DNA of 64,000 nucleotides from assembly GCA_003539495.1 (NCBI GenBank), contig DPPB01000014.1, positions 1 to 64,000 of the forward strand, in the 5' to 3' direction. Numbering within the stretch: position 1 is the first letter of the stretch; the number at the start of each line of letters is the position of its first letter. Source of the DNA: Oscillibacter sp. (GTDB lineage: Bacteria > Bacillota > Clostridia > Oscillospirales > Oscillospiraceae). This document shows positions 29,745-38,860 of the stretch, piece by piece. A program made the position numbers and the translations under genes. The notes below the pieces were generated by a model that was not told the DNA's origin, made no database searches, and worked only from the letters and a program-made list of their open reading frames with translations.

Positions 29745-29914
29745 ACATTCTCCCCCAGGTCAGGTCCCCGCTCTGCCTCATCCGGCTTTTGTGCCTGCCC
29801 ATATGGCGGCAGCTCTTTTTTCAGATAGACCCGAAAGGATTCCCTGACCAACTCCTCCAGCGCCGGGCCGGTATCCGAGTAGCTGCAATGAACCAGAATA
29901 CTTTTATTTTTCAT
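29729..29914 (-). CDS. Small protein overlapping the recombinase gene, candidate directionality factor
   Basis: A 61-residue soluble protein, MKNKSILVHCSYSDTGPALEELV at the start and a charged tail. Its stop overlaps the recombinase start by 16 bases, so the two are translationally coupled. The start at 29914 follows GGGAGGTGG; a 22-codon extension is rejected because it runs through the upstream terminator. Small proteins beside large serine recombinases often act as recombination directionality factors, as with skin of C. difficile and SPbeta. No sequence match to a known factor is claimed, and similar small ORFs also precede recombinases in other elements. Confidence 0.6.
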   Translation of the reverse strand: MKNKSILVHCSYSDTGPALEELVRESFRVYLKKELPPYGQAQKPDEAERGPDLGENVCFRK

Positions 29915-29932
29915 ATGCCACCTCCCGAATCC

Positions 29933-29941
29933 TATGGTATG
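29933..29941 (-). promoter_or_regulatory. Possible sigma-E/sigma-K -10 element of the recombinase operon
   Basis: Leftward CATACCATA fits the sporulation -10 form CATANNNTA and differs by one base from the sigma-E form CATACAAT. It is placed to start transcription just before the GGGAGG of the small gene. No clear -35 was found. Confidence 0.35.
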
Positions 29942-29967
29942 ATCGAGAGATTGTCCACTTGCCCAAA

Positions 29968-30001
29968 AAAGCATCCGCATGGAGTTCCATGCGGATGCTT
30001 T
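29968..30001 (-). terminator. Terminator of the SipW/TasA-like operon
   Basis: A 15-bp perfect stem (29968-29982 with 29987-30001), 4-base loop, followed leftward by a run of T. It isolates the fibre operon from the recombinase operon. Confidence 0.88.
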
Positions 30002-30031
30002 CTGCTGCAGCCTGTTGCTGCACTATTTTGT

Positions 30032-30691
30032 TTAATTGTCGGCCTTATTCTTCCGCTTGCGGCTCACAAACAGGAACACGATCACGGCCAGGCTGGCCAC
30101 CATCACGATCACCCACAGGGCCGCATTGAAGGTATCACCCGTGGGAGGCGGGGTGGGATCACTGGACTCCACCGGAAGCTCGTCGACCTTGAACTGCCAA
30201 TCCAAGTATCCCACGGAAGCCTGGAAATCATTCTCCATGGTGATGGGCACATTCAGCGTCACATCCAGGTCGATCTTGCCGCCGGAATAGATGGTACCCA
30301 GGCAGACCCAATCGGTCAGCTGCGCGGTCTCATGGGCGGGAGCGGCGAACAGTTTAGAGTTACCGTCCAGCTTCACGGTCAGGTTCATCTGAGACAAGAA
30401 CTCCTCTGAGCCCTCCACAGCGCCCAGGGCGCGCATATAGACCTTGATCTTGACGTTCTTTTCCACCTTGTTGTCAATGGTGACCTTCTGGGTGATGGAG
30501 TCACCGGGCATGACATTCTTGAAATCCGTAAACAGGTCGGTGGGAGAATACTCGCTGCCGGGGGCAAAGATGAACTCCCGGGCGCTGCCGTCATAGGTGA
30601 CCCGCCCGTCAGCAAAAGCGGTAACGGAGAGTGTCAGCAGCATAACCGCCATCAGAACGATGCAAGACAGCTTTTTCATTGTCTTTTTCAT
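30032..30691 (-). CDS. Secreted protein with C-terminal membrane/wall anchor
   Basis: A 219-residue exported protein. The signal peptide is [21 protein letters not shown]. The body (30-165) is a beta-rich domain with [20 protein letters not shown]. The C-terminus has [29 protein letters not shown] and then RKRKNK: an LPXTG-like site (PPPTGD) followed by a membrane helix and positive tail, so it may be sortase-linked or simply membrane-anchored. Its ATG overlaps the upstream stop (GGATGA). An ATG at 30679 is an alternative start. Last gene of the operon and the only product with an obvious anchor. Confidence 0.8.
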   Translation of the reverse strand: MKKTMKKLSCIVLMAVMLLTLSVTAFADGRVTYDGSAREFIFAPGSEYSPTDLFTDFKNVMPGDSITQKVTIDNKVEKNVKIKVYMRALGAVEGSEEFLSQMNLTVKLDGNSKLFAAPAHETAQLTDWVCLGTIYSGGKIDLDVTLNVPITMENDFQASVGYLDWQFKVDELPVESSDPTPPPTGDTFNAALWVIVMVASLAVIVFLFVSRKRKNKADN

Positions 30692-31347
30692 CCTCCCATC
30701 ACCTCACTTCCGTTAGCACTTGTGATCTTACCGTCCGCCACGGTCACATGCCACATGTTCTGCACCACCGAATCCGGTGCAGACTGGATAGCGGAGGCCA
30801 CGATCTCTACGGAAAGATGATACCCATCCGGAACAGATGCGCTTCCCAGCAGCTTACAGTCCTCAATCAGCACTTCTGTGCTGTCCTGGGGATTCACAGG
30901 CAGCTGGTAGTAATAGTAGCCGTCAGCGCCTTCAATCCAGTTGGTATTATCCGCAAGTTTAATGCTGTAATCCCTATCTTTCACCGGAACTTTAGCCGAT
31001 ACCGTCTGATCAGCAGCATTATACTCTGTACCGGCCTCTTCGTTCTTCATCCATGTGACGTTGATTGCCGCGCGGATAAAGGCGGTGGTATCGCCGGTAT
31101 TTCTGACAGCCACATTGCTCTTGACATTATCATTGAATGTCTCCGTCACTTCACAGGTGACCTTAGAGGGGGTGAAGGTATTCACTTTTCTGTCCGTGCG
31201 GGTGGAGAGGAACGCCACGGTTCCGCCCACAGCCACACCCAGCACCAGAAGCAGGGAAACCAGCAAGGTGGCCAGGCGCTTCGGACGGCGCAGCTGCTTA
31301 TGCTCGCTCTGCAGATACTTTCCATCGTATTGTTCATTCTTCATCAT
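30688..31347 (-). CDS. TasA/camelysin-like protein 5 (SipW-type signal)
   Basis: A 219-residue exported protein. A basic N-terminal cytoplasmic stretch (KQLRRPKRL) precedes a hydrophobic helix ending [24 protein letters not shown], the SipW-dependent signal pattern (helix, then F/W-L/F-T/S, later N-T-F). The mature part is beta-rich with [10 protein letters not shown] and [10 protein letters not shown]. It is likely a fibre subunit or accessory. AGGGAGGGAGAACAGC precedes the start. It is translationally coupled to the anchored protein. Confidence 0.82.
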   Translation of the reverse strand: MMKNEQYDGKYLQSEHKQLRRPKRLATLLVSLLLVLGVAVGGTVAFLSTRTDRKVNTFTPSKVTCEVTETFNDNVKSNVAVRNTGDTTAFIRAAINVTWMKNEEAGTEYNAADQTVSAKVPVKDRDYSIKLADNTNWIEGADGYYYYQLPVNPQDSTEVLIEDCKLLGSASVPDGYHLSVEIVASAIQSAPDSVVQNMWHVTVADGKITSANGSEVMGG

Positions 31348-31362
31348 GCTGTTCTCCCTCCC

Positions 31363-34300
31363 TTACTGGTTTTTAGAATCAAAGTGGTTGACGCTGTAGT
31401 TGTCGCCGTCGAGCCACTGGGTCTGTGTGCGGCTGTTCTCAAATGTGAGGGTTCCACCCGATGGGACGAGCGTAATTGTCTGCAAGCCACTCTTAGGTGT
31501 GTACCGCCAGGACCAGTTGGTCTGCTCGGAAACATCGTATCTACCTATGGGCAGGTCAGCAATAGTGGATTTACCGTTGCCGTAGACAGTGACGATCATA
31601 TCAATGTCCTTGGTTTTCTCGTCGATTCCCTTGACATGAAACAGGAATGCCTGGTTTTCATCGACCTCATCCCAACCGGTCTTTTGGATTGTGAGGGAGG
31701 CAGTGGCCTTCTCAAACTTTGCGAAGTAGGAGGCAGCGTGATAGGTCCCATCTTGCTTTTGTGGCGTCAGCTTATTGTTGCTGTCCACCCAATCCGATGG
31801 AACGGGGGTCGTGCATTGGGTGTCGGTATACCAGCCGGCGAAGCGGTAGCCATCCTTGGGGGTGGGGACACATCCAAGCGACACACCTGTGAAGGCCTTG
31901 ATAGTCTCTGTGCCGGTGCTCACGGTGCCGGCATCTAATGGAACGGGGATATAGTTTATAGTGACATTCTGCTCCTGATAATAGAACTTAATCACATTTC
32001 CGTCCGTGCGGTTATTGATGGTAAGAGTTTTATGGGGTTCACTTACGAGTTTATACCCGGGAATATTGACGGCTTCCTCGGAGACAACCGTTCCATAACG
32101 ATAGGACGCAGAAGATACCTTTGAGTCGCTAAGCTCTTTATCAGTGCCGGCCTCCAAATACTTAACGGTGTAGGAATACATATTCCGATCATAGTACAGG
32201 TTCAGCACCAAGCCTTCTGCTGTGATTGTGCCGCTGGCAGTACTCTTCCCCTCGTTATAGGTAAATCCTGCGATGGACAAGGGCTCTTCAGTTATTATAT
32301 TGCCAATCTTTCCGGGGCTTTGGATGGTGCGGTATTCGGTGTAGCCATCGCCCTCCAGATTCTGGACCCAGTGAACAATCATGTAGTAGGCATTCTCCGA
32401 GTCCTTTGTGTACAAGAACTCCAGCACGTTCTCCTCGTTGTTGGCAGAGAGGACGAGACGCTTCTGATAAGCATCAGGCATATAGCCGGTAATGGGCACA
32501 AAGGTCTCGGTAACAACTGACTTTTTGTTGTTTTCTACGCGCTTTTCCTCATGGAGTACTTTCCCAGTGCTCTTTTCCAAATAGCGGACGGTATAGGGGA
32601 CATTCTCCATCTGCTTATAAACGAAGGTAAACTCGTTTTTACCATCAATATCCATCAAGATGGTGTGGCTGTTGGTATTGGGGAAGTAGCCCTCTTGATA
32701 GTCTGCATAGAGCTGGTTGCCGGCCTTGGCGGTAAAGGTTTTGGAGGTACCGGCCAGGGTAGAGCCGACGGTGTCGTCGGCAATCAGGGTGCCGTTTGCA
32801 AGCGTATAGTGAATGGTATACTTCACAGCTGTTTTAGAACTCCACTCGGCAAAGATGTCCAGGTCACGATTGACCGGCATATTGTTGAAGTCGAAGGCTT
32901 TTTTCTCCGTGCCGTCCATATAGAACCAGCCGGCGAACACATAGTTGCCATTGGATGGCTCCTCGGGCGCCTTGCCAAGGCTGCCGTGAGGGACGGACTG
33001 GGAGTCACCTATCTGCTCGGTCATGTCTACGGTTTTGAAAACACGGACCGTGTGGGTCTTGGGAGCCCACTTGGCGTAGAGGGTTACATCGGAAGCGGGC
33101 ATGATCTTCGTAGTAAAGTCAACCTTGGAACCCTCAAAGCACTGGGGCGTGGTGTACCAGCCAGCAAACTCGTAACCGTTGGGCTCCATGTCGTTGGGGT
33201 AATCCGGTATGAAGTTGTAGTCGTTCAGTGGCGCTTCGTACTGAACACTGACCTGCTTGTTATCAACAAATGCATTATAGTTGTAGAATTTTAGATTGTA
33301 GCTGTTGCGGGTGTAGTACAGGTAGTTGTTTCTGTTCATACTCACGCTTCCGCCCTCCGGAAGATAGGGGTTGGAATCACCCTGGGTGAAGCCGATGATG
33401 GGATGGAACTCCTCGGCGTAGGTCAAGTTGGTGTACGAGCTGTAATCCAAATCGATCACCTTGTATTGCTTGTAGTTCTTACCGTTGGAAGTGGTATCCC
33501 CCGCCGCGCCGTTCAGCGTCTCCACATAGTAGTAGATCTTCGCGCCGGATTCGGAGTCATATTTATCAAAACTGATATCTTCTCCCGGCATGGTATCAAT
33601 ACTGCCAAGATATCGTTGCTTATTTGAATTACCATATGTTTCGGTGCCATTCGGAACCTTCCACCAAATGGTATCATTGTCATCCTTGATGGGGAAGTTT
33701 CCGTGAATATCTGCCTGATACTTGGCGGTGATGGTTTTAATCACCTTATAGCAGTTATCGTTATGTGAGTGAAGAATCCATTCATCACAGTCAAGGACTC
33801 TGAATTTGAGCGTGTAGGTGTTTCTGGTATAGTACACATTGACAACAGTGGAGCCGTCGCCTTCCACGATGACGTTCTTATCGGTCTTATCGGCATTGAA
33901 GGTGAAATGCGGGATGGTCTCCGCCTGACCGAAGGTACTTCCGTTTACGGTGCTGGCGGACATGGCTTGTTTCTTTTCAGACTTAAAGTAGCTATAGTTA
34001 TCGTCATTGGCGTTTTGTTTCCAATAAACGACGGTATAGGTAGTGTCGGAGGTCTTCCACTGCGCCTGATACTTTAGGTTCATAAACGGAACGGTGATGC
34101 TGTTTACAAGGGAATATGCTGCCTCCTGGTCTGCAGTGGGTGCTTCACCGCCACAAGACACCAGCTTCCAGCCGTCAAACACGTAGCCGGGGCGGGTGGG
34201 CTTGCCTACCGAGACGGTGGCTCCGTAGCGGGTATAGATGGGGTCTACGCCGTAGCCGCCGTTCAAATCAAAGGAAACCAAATAATAATTGCGGTCGTAA

Positions 34301-35259
34301 TAGACCTCGACCTCGGTGGAGCCGTCGGCTGCGATCTTTACGTCCTTATCATAATACAGGGCAGAAAAACCATCGATATCTATAGCGCAATCAGCAATCA
34401 AGCTGCCGTTGAGGCCCTGTTTTTCGGTGGTCGTATACAGGGTGTAGTTGTCATCCAAGATGTTTTGGATGAGGTGATGCACCTGGTATTTTACAATGGT
34501 GGGCTTATATGTGACGGTGTAAGTATAATCCTGGTCTATGGCAGAGAATGTGAGCATACGCTCAGTGGTGCTCTGCTCGTCACTCTCCCAATAGGGAAGA
34601 TAGCCGACGGACTCGGGGAATTTGACGGTGGTAGTGAAGGCACCGCCAGCCTCAATAGTGGCTACATAGGGATCGGCAACCAAGGTGCCGTCTGCATACA
34701 CGAATTTCACCGTGATGGTGTAGGTTGTCAAATCGGCGCCGATGGGTGCATTGTAGCGAACAGCGGCTTTGCGCGGTGCGGAGACGGAGGGCGCAGACGA
34801 GGCAGCCGCATCCGGAACCACATAGGACACGCGGACGGCGACGGGCTGGCTGACGCTGGCGCCGGCGCTGCCGGTGATGACAGAGCGGACGTAGGTGACG
34901 CCGCGGCTATCCAAAAGGCTTGCGACCATGGCATAGCTGAGGGTGAGGAAGTCTTGCTTCTGTCCAGAAATGGTTACCCACTGGTCGGCGTCTTTATCAG
35001 CACAAAGCTGCCAGGCATAGGTGGCGTCCTTTTTTTCCTCCACGGTGAGGGTGAGCTTGTCATCCTGGGGAAGGGTGACGCTTGTGGTGGCCTTTCCGGC
35101 GTAAAGCACGGAATGCTCCCCCTCCGCCGCTTCCGCGATCAGGGCAAGCCCGCCCAGCTGGGCCGAAGAAAAGAGCGTGGCAAGGCAGAGCAGCAGCACA
35201 ATCCCCTTGGTAAGGCCGCTGCGCAGCTTCATTGCCTGGCGCTTCAGATATTGCAGCAT
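31363..35259 (-). CDS. Giant secreted InlB-B/MucBP-repeat surface protein
   Basis: A 1298-residue exported protein. The signal region is residues 11-45 (GIVLLLCLATLFSS...LIAEAAEG). Repeats include InlB B-type units with FDGWKLV, EFAGWYTT, VFAGWFYMDG and RFAGWYTDTQC, MucBP-like units (VKYLEAGTDKELSDSK, YTVRYLEKSTGKVLHEEKR) and recurrent YYTRNTYTLKF/YYDRNMYSYTVKY strands. Residues 1205-1285 resemble a Cna-B/SpaA-type domain (TIQKTGWDEVDENQAF, GRYDVSEQTNW). No LPXTG, membrane helix or other anchor is present, so it probably depends on the fibre proteins or anchored neighbour. Start follows GGGAGG. Confidence 0.82.
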   Translation of the reverse strand: MLQYLKRQAMKLRSGLTKGIVLLLCLATLFSSAQLGGLALIAEAAEGEHSVLYAGKATTSVTLPQDDKLTLTVEEKKDATYAWQLCADKDADQWVTISGQKQDFLTLSYAMVASLLDSRGVTYVRSVITGSAGASVSQPVAVRVSYVVPDAAASSAPSVSAPRKAAVRYNAPIGADLTTYTITVKFVYADGTLVADPYVATIEAGGAFTTTVKFPESVGYLPYWESDEQSTTERMLTFSAIDQDYTYTVTYKPTIVKYQVHHLIQNILDDNYTLYTTTEKQGLNGSLIADCAIDIDGFSALYYDKDVKIAADGSTEVEVYYDRNYYLVSFDLNGGYGVDPIYTRYGATVSVGKPTRPGYVFDGWKLVSCGGEAPTADQEAAYSLVNSITVPFMNLKYQAQWKTSDTTYTVVYWKQNANDDNYSYFKSEKKQAMSASTVNGSTFGQAETIPHFTFNADKTDKNVIVEGDGSTVVNVYYTRNTYTLKFRVLDCDEWILHSHNDNCYKVIKTITAKYQADIHGNFPIKDDNDTIWWKVPNGTETYGNSNKQRYLGSIDTMPGEDISFDKYDSESGAKIYYYVETLNGAAGDTTSNGKNYKQYKVIDLDYSSYTNLTYAEEFHPIIGFTQGDSNPYLPEGGSVSMNRNNYLYYTRNSYNLKFYNYNAFVDNKQVSVQYEAPLNDYNFIPDYPNDMEPNGYEFAGWYTTPQCFEGSKVDFTTKIMPASDVTLYAKWAPKTHTVRVFKTVDMTEQIGDSQSVPHGSLGKAPEEPSNGNYVFAGWFYMDGTEKKAFDFNNMPVNRDLDIFAEWSSKTAVKYTIHYTLANGTLIADDTVGSTLAGTSKTFTAKAGNQLYADYQEGYFPNTNSHTILMDIDGKNEFTFVYKQMENVPYTVRYLEKSTGKVLHEEKRVENNKKSVVTETFVPITGYMPDAYQKRLVLSANNEENVLEFLYTKDSENAYYMIVHWVQNLEGDGYTEYRTIQSPGKIGNIITEEPLSIAGFTYNEGKSTASGTITAEGLVLNLYYDRNMYSYTVKYLEAGTDKELSDSKVSSASYRYGTVVSEEAVNIPGYKLVSEPHKTLTINNRTDGNVIKFYYQEQNVTINYIPVPLDAGTVSTGTETIKAFTGVSLGCVPTPKDGYRFAGWYTDTQCTTPVPSDWVDSNNKLTPQKQDGTYHAASYFAKFEKATASLTIQKTGWDEVDENQAFLFHVKGIDEKTKDIDMIVTVYGNGKSTIADLPIGRYDVSEQTNWSWRYTPKSGLQTITLVPSGGTLTFENSRTQTQWLDGDNYSVNHFDSKNQ

Positions 35260-35277
35260 TTCTCATTTCCTCCCTTC

Positions 35278-35859
35278 TCAGGCTTCAGGCCAGCCGGCGG
35301 CGTCCAGGGCAGAGGCGCCGTTGTGCGCGGTCTGCGTGGCGAAGGCGTTCACCTGCAGAATGGCACGGCTCTCCTGGTACATATTGCTCATGGTCTCGGC
35401 GAAGTGGACCGCAGTGAACAGCGGCTCCGTGGTCTGGCCCGGCTCCAGGGCGGCGTTATAATAGTAATAGCCGTCCTTTTCCGTCCAACTCTCCGTGTTC
35501 AGGTCGCAGGTGACCAGAGAAAGGTCCGCCTCCCCCTCCACGCCCCGGGCCAGCTCAATGGCCTTGTCCAGGGAGACACGCACCCAGGCGGGCTGGCCGC
35601 CGGTGTTGGTCACCGTGACGATCTTGGAGACATCGCTGCCGGGCATAACGCCCAGCTGATCCTCAAAGGGCACGGTCTTTTCACCGTCCGGAGTGAGCAT
35701 CCGCTCCTCCAGGGCGATTTTCACATCGCCGGTGGTGATGACGTTCCGGGCGGTGCCCTGGGCCGTGAAATAGGCCAGGGTACCGTAGACCGACAGCGCC
35801 GCCAGGATTAGCACCACGGACAGCGCCAGCAGCTTGGTTTTCAGACTTCTTTTCTTCAT
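35278..35859 (-). CDS. TasA/camelysin-like protein 4 (SipW-type signal)
   Basis: A 193-residue exported protein. MKKRSLKTKLLALSVVLILAALSV is followed by YGTLAYFTAQGTARNVITTGDVKI, the SipW-type cleavage context. The mature domain has PGSDVSKIVTVTNTGGQPAWVRV and ends with ALDAAGWPEA, echoing the A-W/F endings of the paralogues. The ATG at 35859 follows GAGGAGTG and is preferred to one five codons upstream. Confidence 0.83.
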   Translation of the reverse strand: MKKRSLKTKLLALSVVLILAALSVYGTLAYFTAQGTARNVITTGDVKIALEERMLTPDGEKTVPFEDQLGVMPGSDVSKIVTVTNTGGQPAWVRVSLDKAIELARGVEGEADLSLVTCDLNTESWTEKDGYYYYNAALEPGQTTEPLFTAVHFAETMSNMYQESRAILQVNAFATQTAHNGASALDAAGWPEA

Positions 35860-35974
35860 AATTACACTCCTCATTCTCCAGTATTGAGGTCATAGGAGAA
35901 TATCCGGCGCACTGTGCCGGGTACTCTCCTATGACCTGCGCCCCCGAAGGGGTGCAGGTCCGGGAAAATAGCAA

Positions 35975-36802
35975 TTACTTAGCGTCAAAAGCGGTGAAAG
36001 CAGCGGCAGCGTCTGCGAAGCCCTCGGCCTGGATGGCGTCAGCCTCGAAGATAACGTCGAAGGATTCAACATTTGCCAGATCCTCAGCCGTTGCATCCTT
36101 ATTGATAGCAATGTTGCCCCAGACGTTCCAGAAGGTCAACTCGCCGGCCTTTACAGGCTTTACAAAGGTAAAGTCATACTCATAGTACATAATGCCATCG
36201 CGCTCAACTTGCTTAACATCTGTTGCACCAGCGGTATTATAAGCGGTGACAGCCTTTGAGGTGACCTGACCCTCGTTCATAGCGGTAGTTGTCCAATAGG
36301 AAGGGCCCTTGTCGATGACATTAAACAGGGATACGGGAATCAGCGTGCGGATGCGGATATACGCATCGTTGGCACCGATGTTCTTCACATAGGGGTTCTT
36401 GCGAACGTTAGCACCGGGAACCATGTTCTGGCTGTGCTCCTGGAAGTAGCCTTCCTTGTAGGCTGCGGCATCGGCTTCAATCTGCGCATCGGAGAAGTAC
36501 TGGCCATCCCAAACCTCGCCGGAGGTAACGTAGTTGGGGGTGTTATCGGGAGTGCCCTGCATATCCACGTCAGCTGCCCACAGATAGCCGCCCATTAAAG
36601 GTTCCGTTTGACCAACGGCATTGCCCTTACCAGCATTGACGCGGTGGTACTGGGACTCCAGCAGCTCGATCTTCACATTACCAACGGTGAAGGTATTGGT
36701 CTTAGCATCAGTATCCGTGAAATACGCCACGGTGGCGCCGGCGATGGCCATAACCACCAGCACGGCCGCCAGGCACAGGGATACGATTTTCTTCTTAGTC
36801 AT
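35975..36802 (-). CDS. TasA/camelysin-like protein 3 (SipW-type signal)
   Basis: A 275-residue exported protein. The signal region is KIVSLCLAAVLVVMAIAGATVAYFTDTDAKTNTF, closely matching TasA/CalY leaders. Other family pieces are VGNVKIELLE, MVPGANVRKNPYVKNIGANDAYIRIR and the ending AFTAFDAK. A strong candidate for a main fibre subunit. AAAGGAAAAAAGAGTC precedes the start. Confidence 0.86.
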   Translation of the reverse strand: MTKKKIVSLCLAAVLVVMAIAGATVAYFTDTDAKTNTFTVGNVKIELLESQYHRVNAGKGNAVGQTEPLMGGYLWAADVDMQGTPDNTPNYVTSGEVWDGQYFSDAQIEADAAAYKEGYFQEHSQNMVPGANVRKNPYVKNIGANDAYIRIRTLIPVSLFNVIDKGPSYWTTTAMNEGQVTSKAVTAYNTAGATDVKQVERDGIMYYEYDFTFVKPVKAGELTFWNVWGNIAINKDATAEDLANVESFDVIFEADAIQAEGFADAAAAFTAFDAK

Positions 36803-36859
36803 GACTCTTTTTTCCTTTCATTTATGTATTTAAATAAATTTGGGGAAACAAAGGGGAGA

Positions 36860-37411
36860 TTAGCCCTTGGGAGCGTTGTCCCAAGCCTGCTTAGCAGTAA
36901 AGTCCGTATTGTTGGAGCTGTGCAGCTGAGAAGCATAAGCGGTGATGGTCAGAGTGGGATAATTCGCAGTGGTCAGGCCTTCCATCATCGCCTCAGTAAC
37001 AGTACCCTTAACGGTTACCTGGTCATTCAGCAGGACACTGTAAGCAGTACCGATTTCAGCAGTAGTAACCCTGCGTGCATAGACGTTGGTCTCTTCGGCA
37101 ACAGGCTCCCAACCATTGGCCATTTCATAGGTCATGAATGTGTCAAAGTTTGCAGACTTCTCCAGCTTCACGAACAGCCAGCACTCCTCGCTGCCAGCGA
37201 GAACCTTAGCCGCAGGATCTTTGGCGATAGTCTGACCGGGAACCATCTTATACTGGGTACCAGTGTTTTCCTTCAGTTCGATCTTAATGTTGCTGGGAGC
37301 GAAGGTGTTTGTCACCACTTCAGACTTAGCAGTCAGCCAGGCCAGGGTCCCTCCGATGGCGCAGCAAAGCACCAGAACCACTGCCACGATTGAAAGAACT
37401 TTCTTCTTCAT
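36860..37411 (-). CDS. TasA/camelysin-like protein 2 (SipW-type signal)
   Basis: A 183-residue exported protein. The signal region is KVLSIVAVVLVLCCAIGGTLAWLTAKSEVVTNTF, followed by APSNIKIELKE. The mature domain has YKMVPGQTIAKDPAAKVLAGSEECWLFVK. It is the shortest of the five paralogues and ends AKQAWDNAPKG. AAAGGAAAG precedes the start. Confidence 0.84.
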   Translation of the reverse strand: MKKKVLSIVAVVLVLCCAIGGTLAWLTAKSEVVTNTFAPSNIKIELKENTGTQYKMVPGQTIAKDPAAKVLAGSEECWLFVKLEKSANFDTFMTYEMANGWEPVAEETNVYARRVTTAEIGTAYSVLLNDQVTVKGTVTEAMMEGLTTANYPTLTITAYASQLHSSNNTDFTAKQAWDNAPKG

Positions 37412-37506
37412 GTTTTTTCTTTCCTTTCCTTATATTTGGTTTTGATTTTTATTTCAACAGGCGCCGGGGCCCCTCGTCCCCTTTGCCTGTCGGAACCAAA
37501 GAGAAA

Positions 37507-38250
37507 TTACTCGAACTTAGCCCAAGCAGCGTCGGCGCTTTCAAAGCCGTCCGCCTGGATGGCCTCGGCCACCACGTTGATCTCAAAGCCCTCCAGAGCC
37601 TTCAGCTGATCGTTGGTAGCCCACTCAGGCACCTTGATGCTGTCAAACAGAACGGGCAGCACTACATTCCCATCGGGAGCAGCAACGGTCTCATTGTAAT
37701 AGAAGTAGTAGGTCAGGGTGTCATTCTTAGCATTAAAGTACTTGGCATCGGCCAGCATTTCTTCCGTGTCGACCATATTGTCGGGAATGATGCCGTCCCA
37801 CTTGGCAGCATTGGCCTCCACAAAGTTGACCATGCGCATCAGGGGGAATGCATTCTCGACACCGGTCACTTCATCAGCAAACTCGGGATCCGTGCACATA
37901 GCAATGATCTGAGAAGCCTTGTTGAAGGTGACCTTCATGCGGACATAGGACGCCACACTGGGCTTCAGCACCGTGACAGTAGGATCCTTGGTGTAGGTGT
38001 GGCCGGGGAGCAGCTTGTACTCGTTCTCGGTAACACGGGCAACCGGGTTGCCATCCTTATCCACCACCTGAGTGCCATTCTCGTCCACCTTGGCCTCGTC
38101 CAGCTTGATGGCAACATTACCGACAGTAAAGGTGTTCTTGACATCCTTGCTGTCCGTCAAATACGCCATGGTGCCCAGCACGGAAGCGGCCACGAGCAAC
38201 ACCGCGCACAGAGACATCAGCAGTGCCTTTGTCTTTGTTTTTGCTTTCAT
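37507..38250 (-). CDS. TasA/camelysin-like protein 1 (SipW-type signal)
   Basis: A 247-residue exported protein. The signal region is KALLMSLCAVLLVAASVLGTMAYLTDSKDVKNTF, then TVGNVAIKLDEAKV. It has LLPGHTYTKDPTVTVLKPSVASYVRMK and ends FESADAAWAKFE. The gene follows the signal peptidase, as tasA follows sipW in Bacillus. The ATG at 38250 is 8 bases after AGGAGG. Confidence 0.85.
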   Translation of the reverse strand: MKAKTKTKALLMSLCAVLLVAASVLGTMAYLTDSKDVKNTFTVGNVAIKLDEAKVDENGTQVVDKDGNPVARVTENEYKLLPGHTYTKDPTVTVLKPSVASYVRMKVTFNKASQIIAMCTDPEFADEVTGVENAFPLMRMVNFVEANAAKWDGIIPDNMVDTEEMLADAKYFNAKNDTLTYYFYYNETVAAPDGNVVLPVLFDSIKVPEWATNDQLKALEGFEINVVAEAIQADGFESADAAWAKFE

Positions 38251-38305
38251 CACAAAAACCTCCTGATAAAGAATAATATATATGGGAGCCTTGCGGCGTT
38301 ACCCC

Positions 38306-38860
38306 TTAGTTATGGGCCGTGGGATCCTCCCCGGCGCCCTGGCCCTTTCCCCTTTTGCCGCTGTCATCCAGCAGGTCGGGCAAAAACACCAGCAGCACCA
38401 GCACCACGGCAAAGCCGATGGCAAAATACAGCCCCGGCGGGTTCTGCACGAAGTTGGCGAAATACCCCAGATAGGGAACGGAAAACACAGGCTTGCCAAT
38501 GACGTTTTTATAATGCACGGGCGTACCGTCCGGGGCGTCGTTGGCATCCCCCTGGGTGCGGAAGCGGAGGACGGAGCTGTCCTCCTCGTCGGGCAGGATC
38601 TCAATGATCCGGTGGGTGGCCACGGTATCCTCATTGAGCATGAAGGTGATGGGATCTCCCACCCGGAGGTCCTGCGGGTCCACGCTCTTGACATAGAGCA
38701 GGGAGCCGGTGTGATAAGTAGGCTCCATAGAGCCGGAAAGAACAACATATGTATTCAGCCCCACCAGCCGGACGCCCACCAGGGCCACAGCCAGCAGCAC
38801 CACCAGCACCACCAGCACCGTGCTGACTGCATTCCAAATTTTTTTAAACGAATGACTCAT
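38306..38860 (-). CDS. SipW-type signal peptidase I
   Basis: A 184-residue membrane signal peptidase of the ER/SipW type. The first helix spans residues 12-33. The catalytic Ser44 is in LSGSMEP, and His83 in VATHRI replaces the Lys of the bacterial type. A GDPITF and a later RTQGDANDAPDG box are conserved. A second helix is at about 138-160, followed by a polar tail. It should cleave the five downstream SipW-type leaders. First gene of the cargo operon; GGGAG lies 11 bases upstream of the start. Confidence 0.9.
   Translation of the reverse strand: MSHSFKKIWNAVSTVLVVLVVLLAVALVGVRLVGLNTYVVLSGSMEPTYHTGSLLYVKSVDPQDLRVGDPITFMLNEDTVATHRIIEILPDEEDSSVLRFRTQGDANDAPDGTPVHYKNVIGKPVFSVPYLGYFANFVQNPPGLYFAIGFAVVLVLLVFLPDLLDDSGKRGKGQGAGEDPTAHN

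Noticed and set aside
29729..29914. Toxin-antitoxin pair with the recombinase
   Set aside because: The overlapping larger gene is clearly a serine recombinase, and the small protein has no toxin or antitoxin signature.
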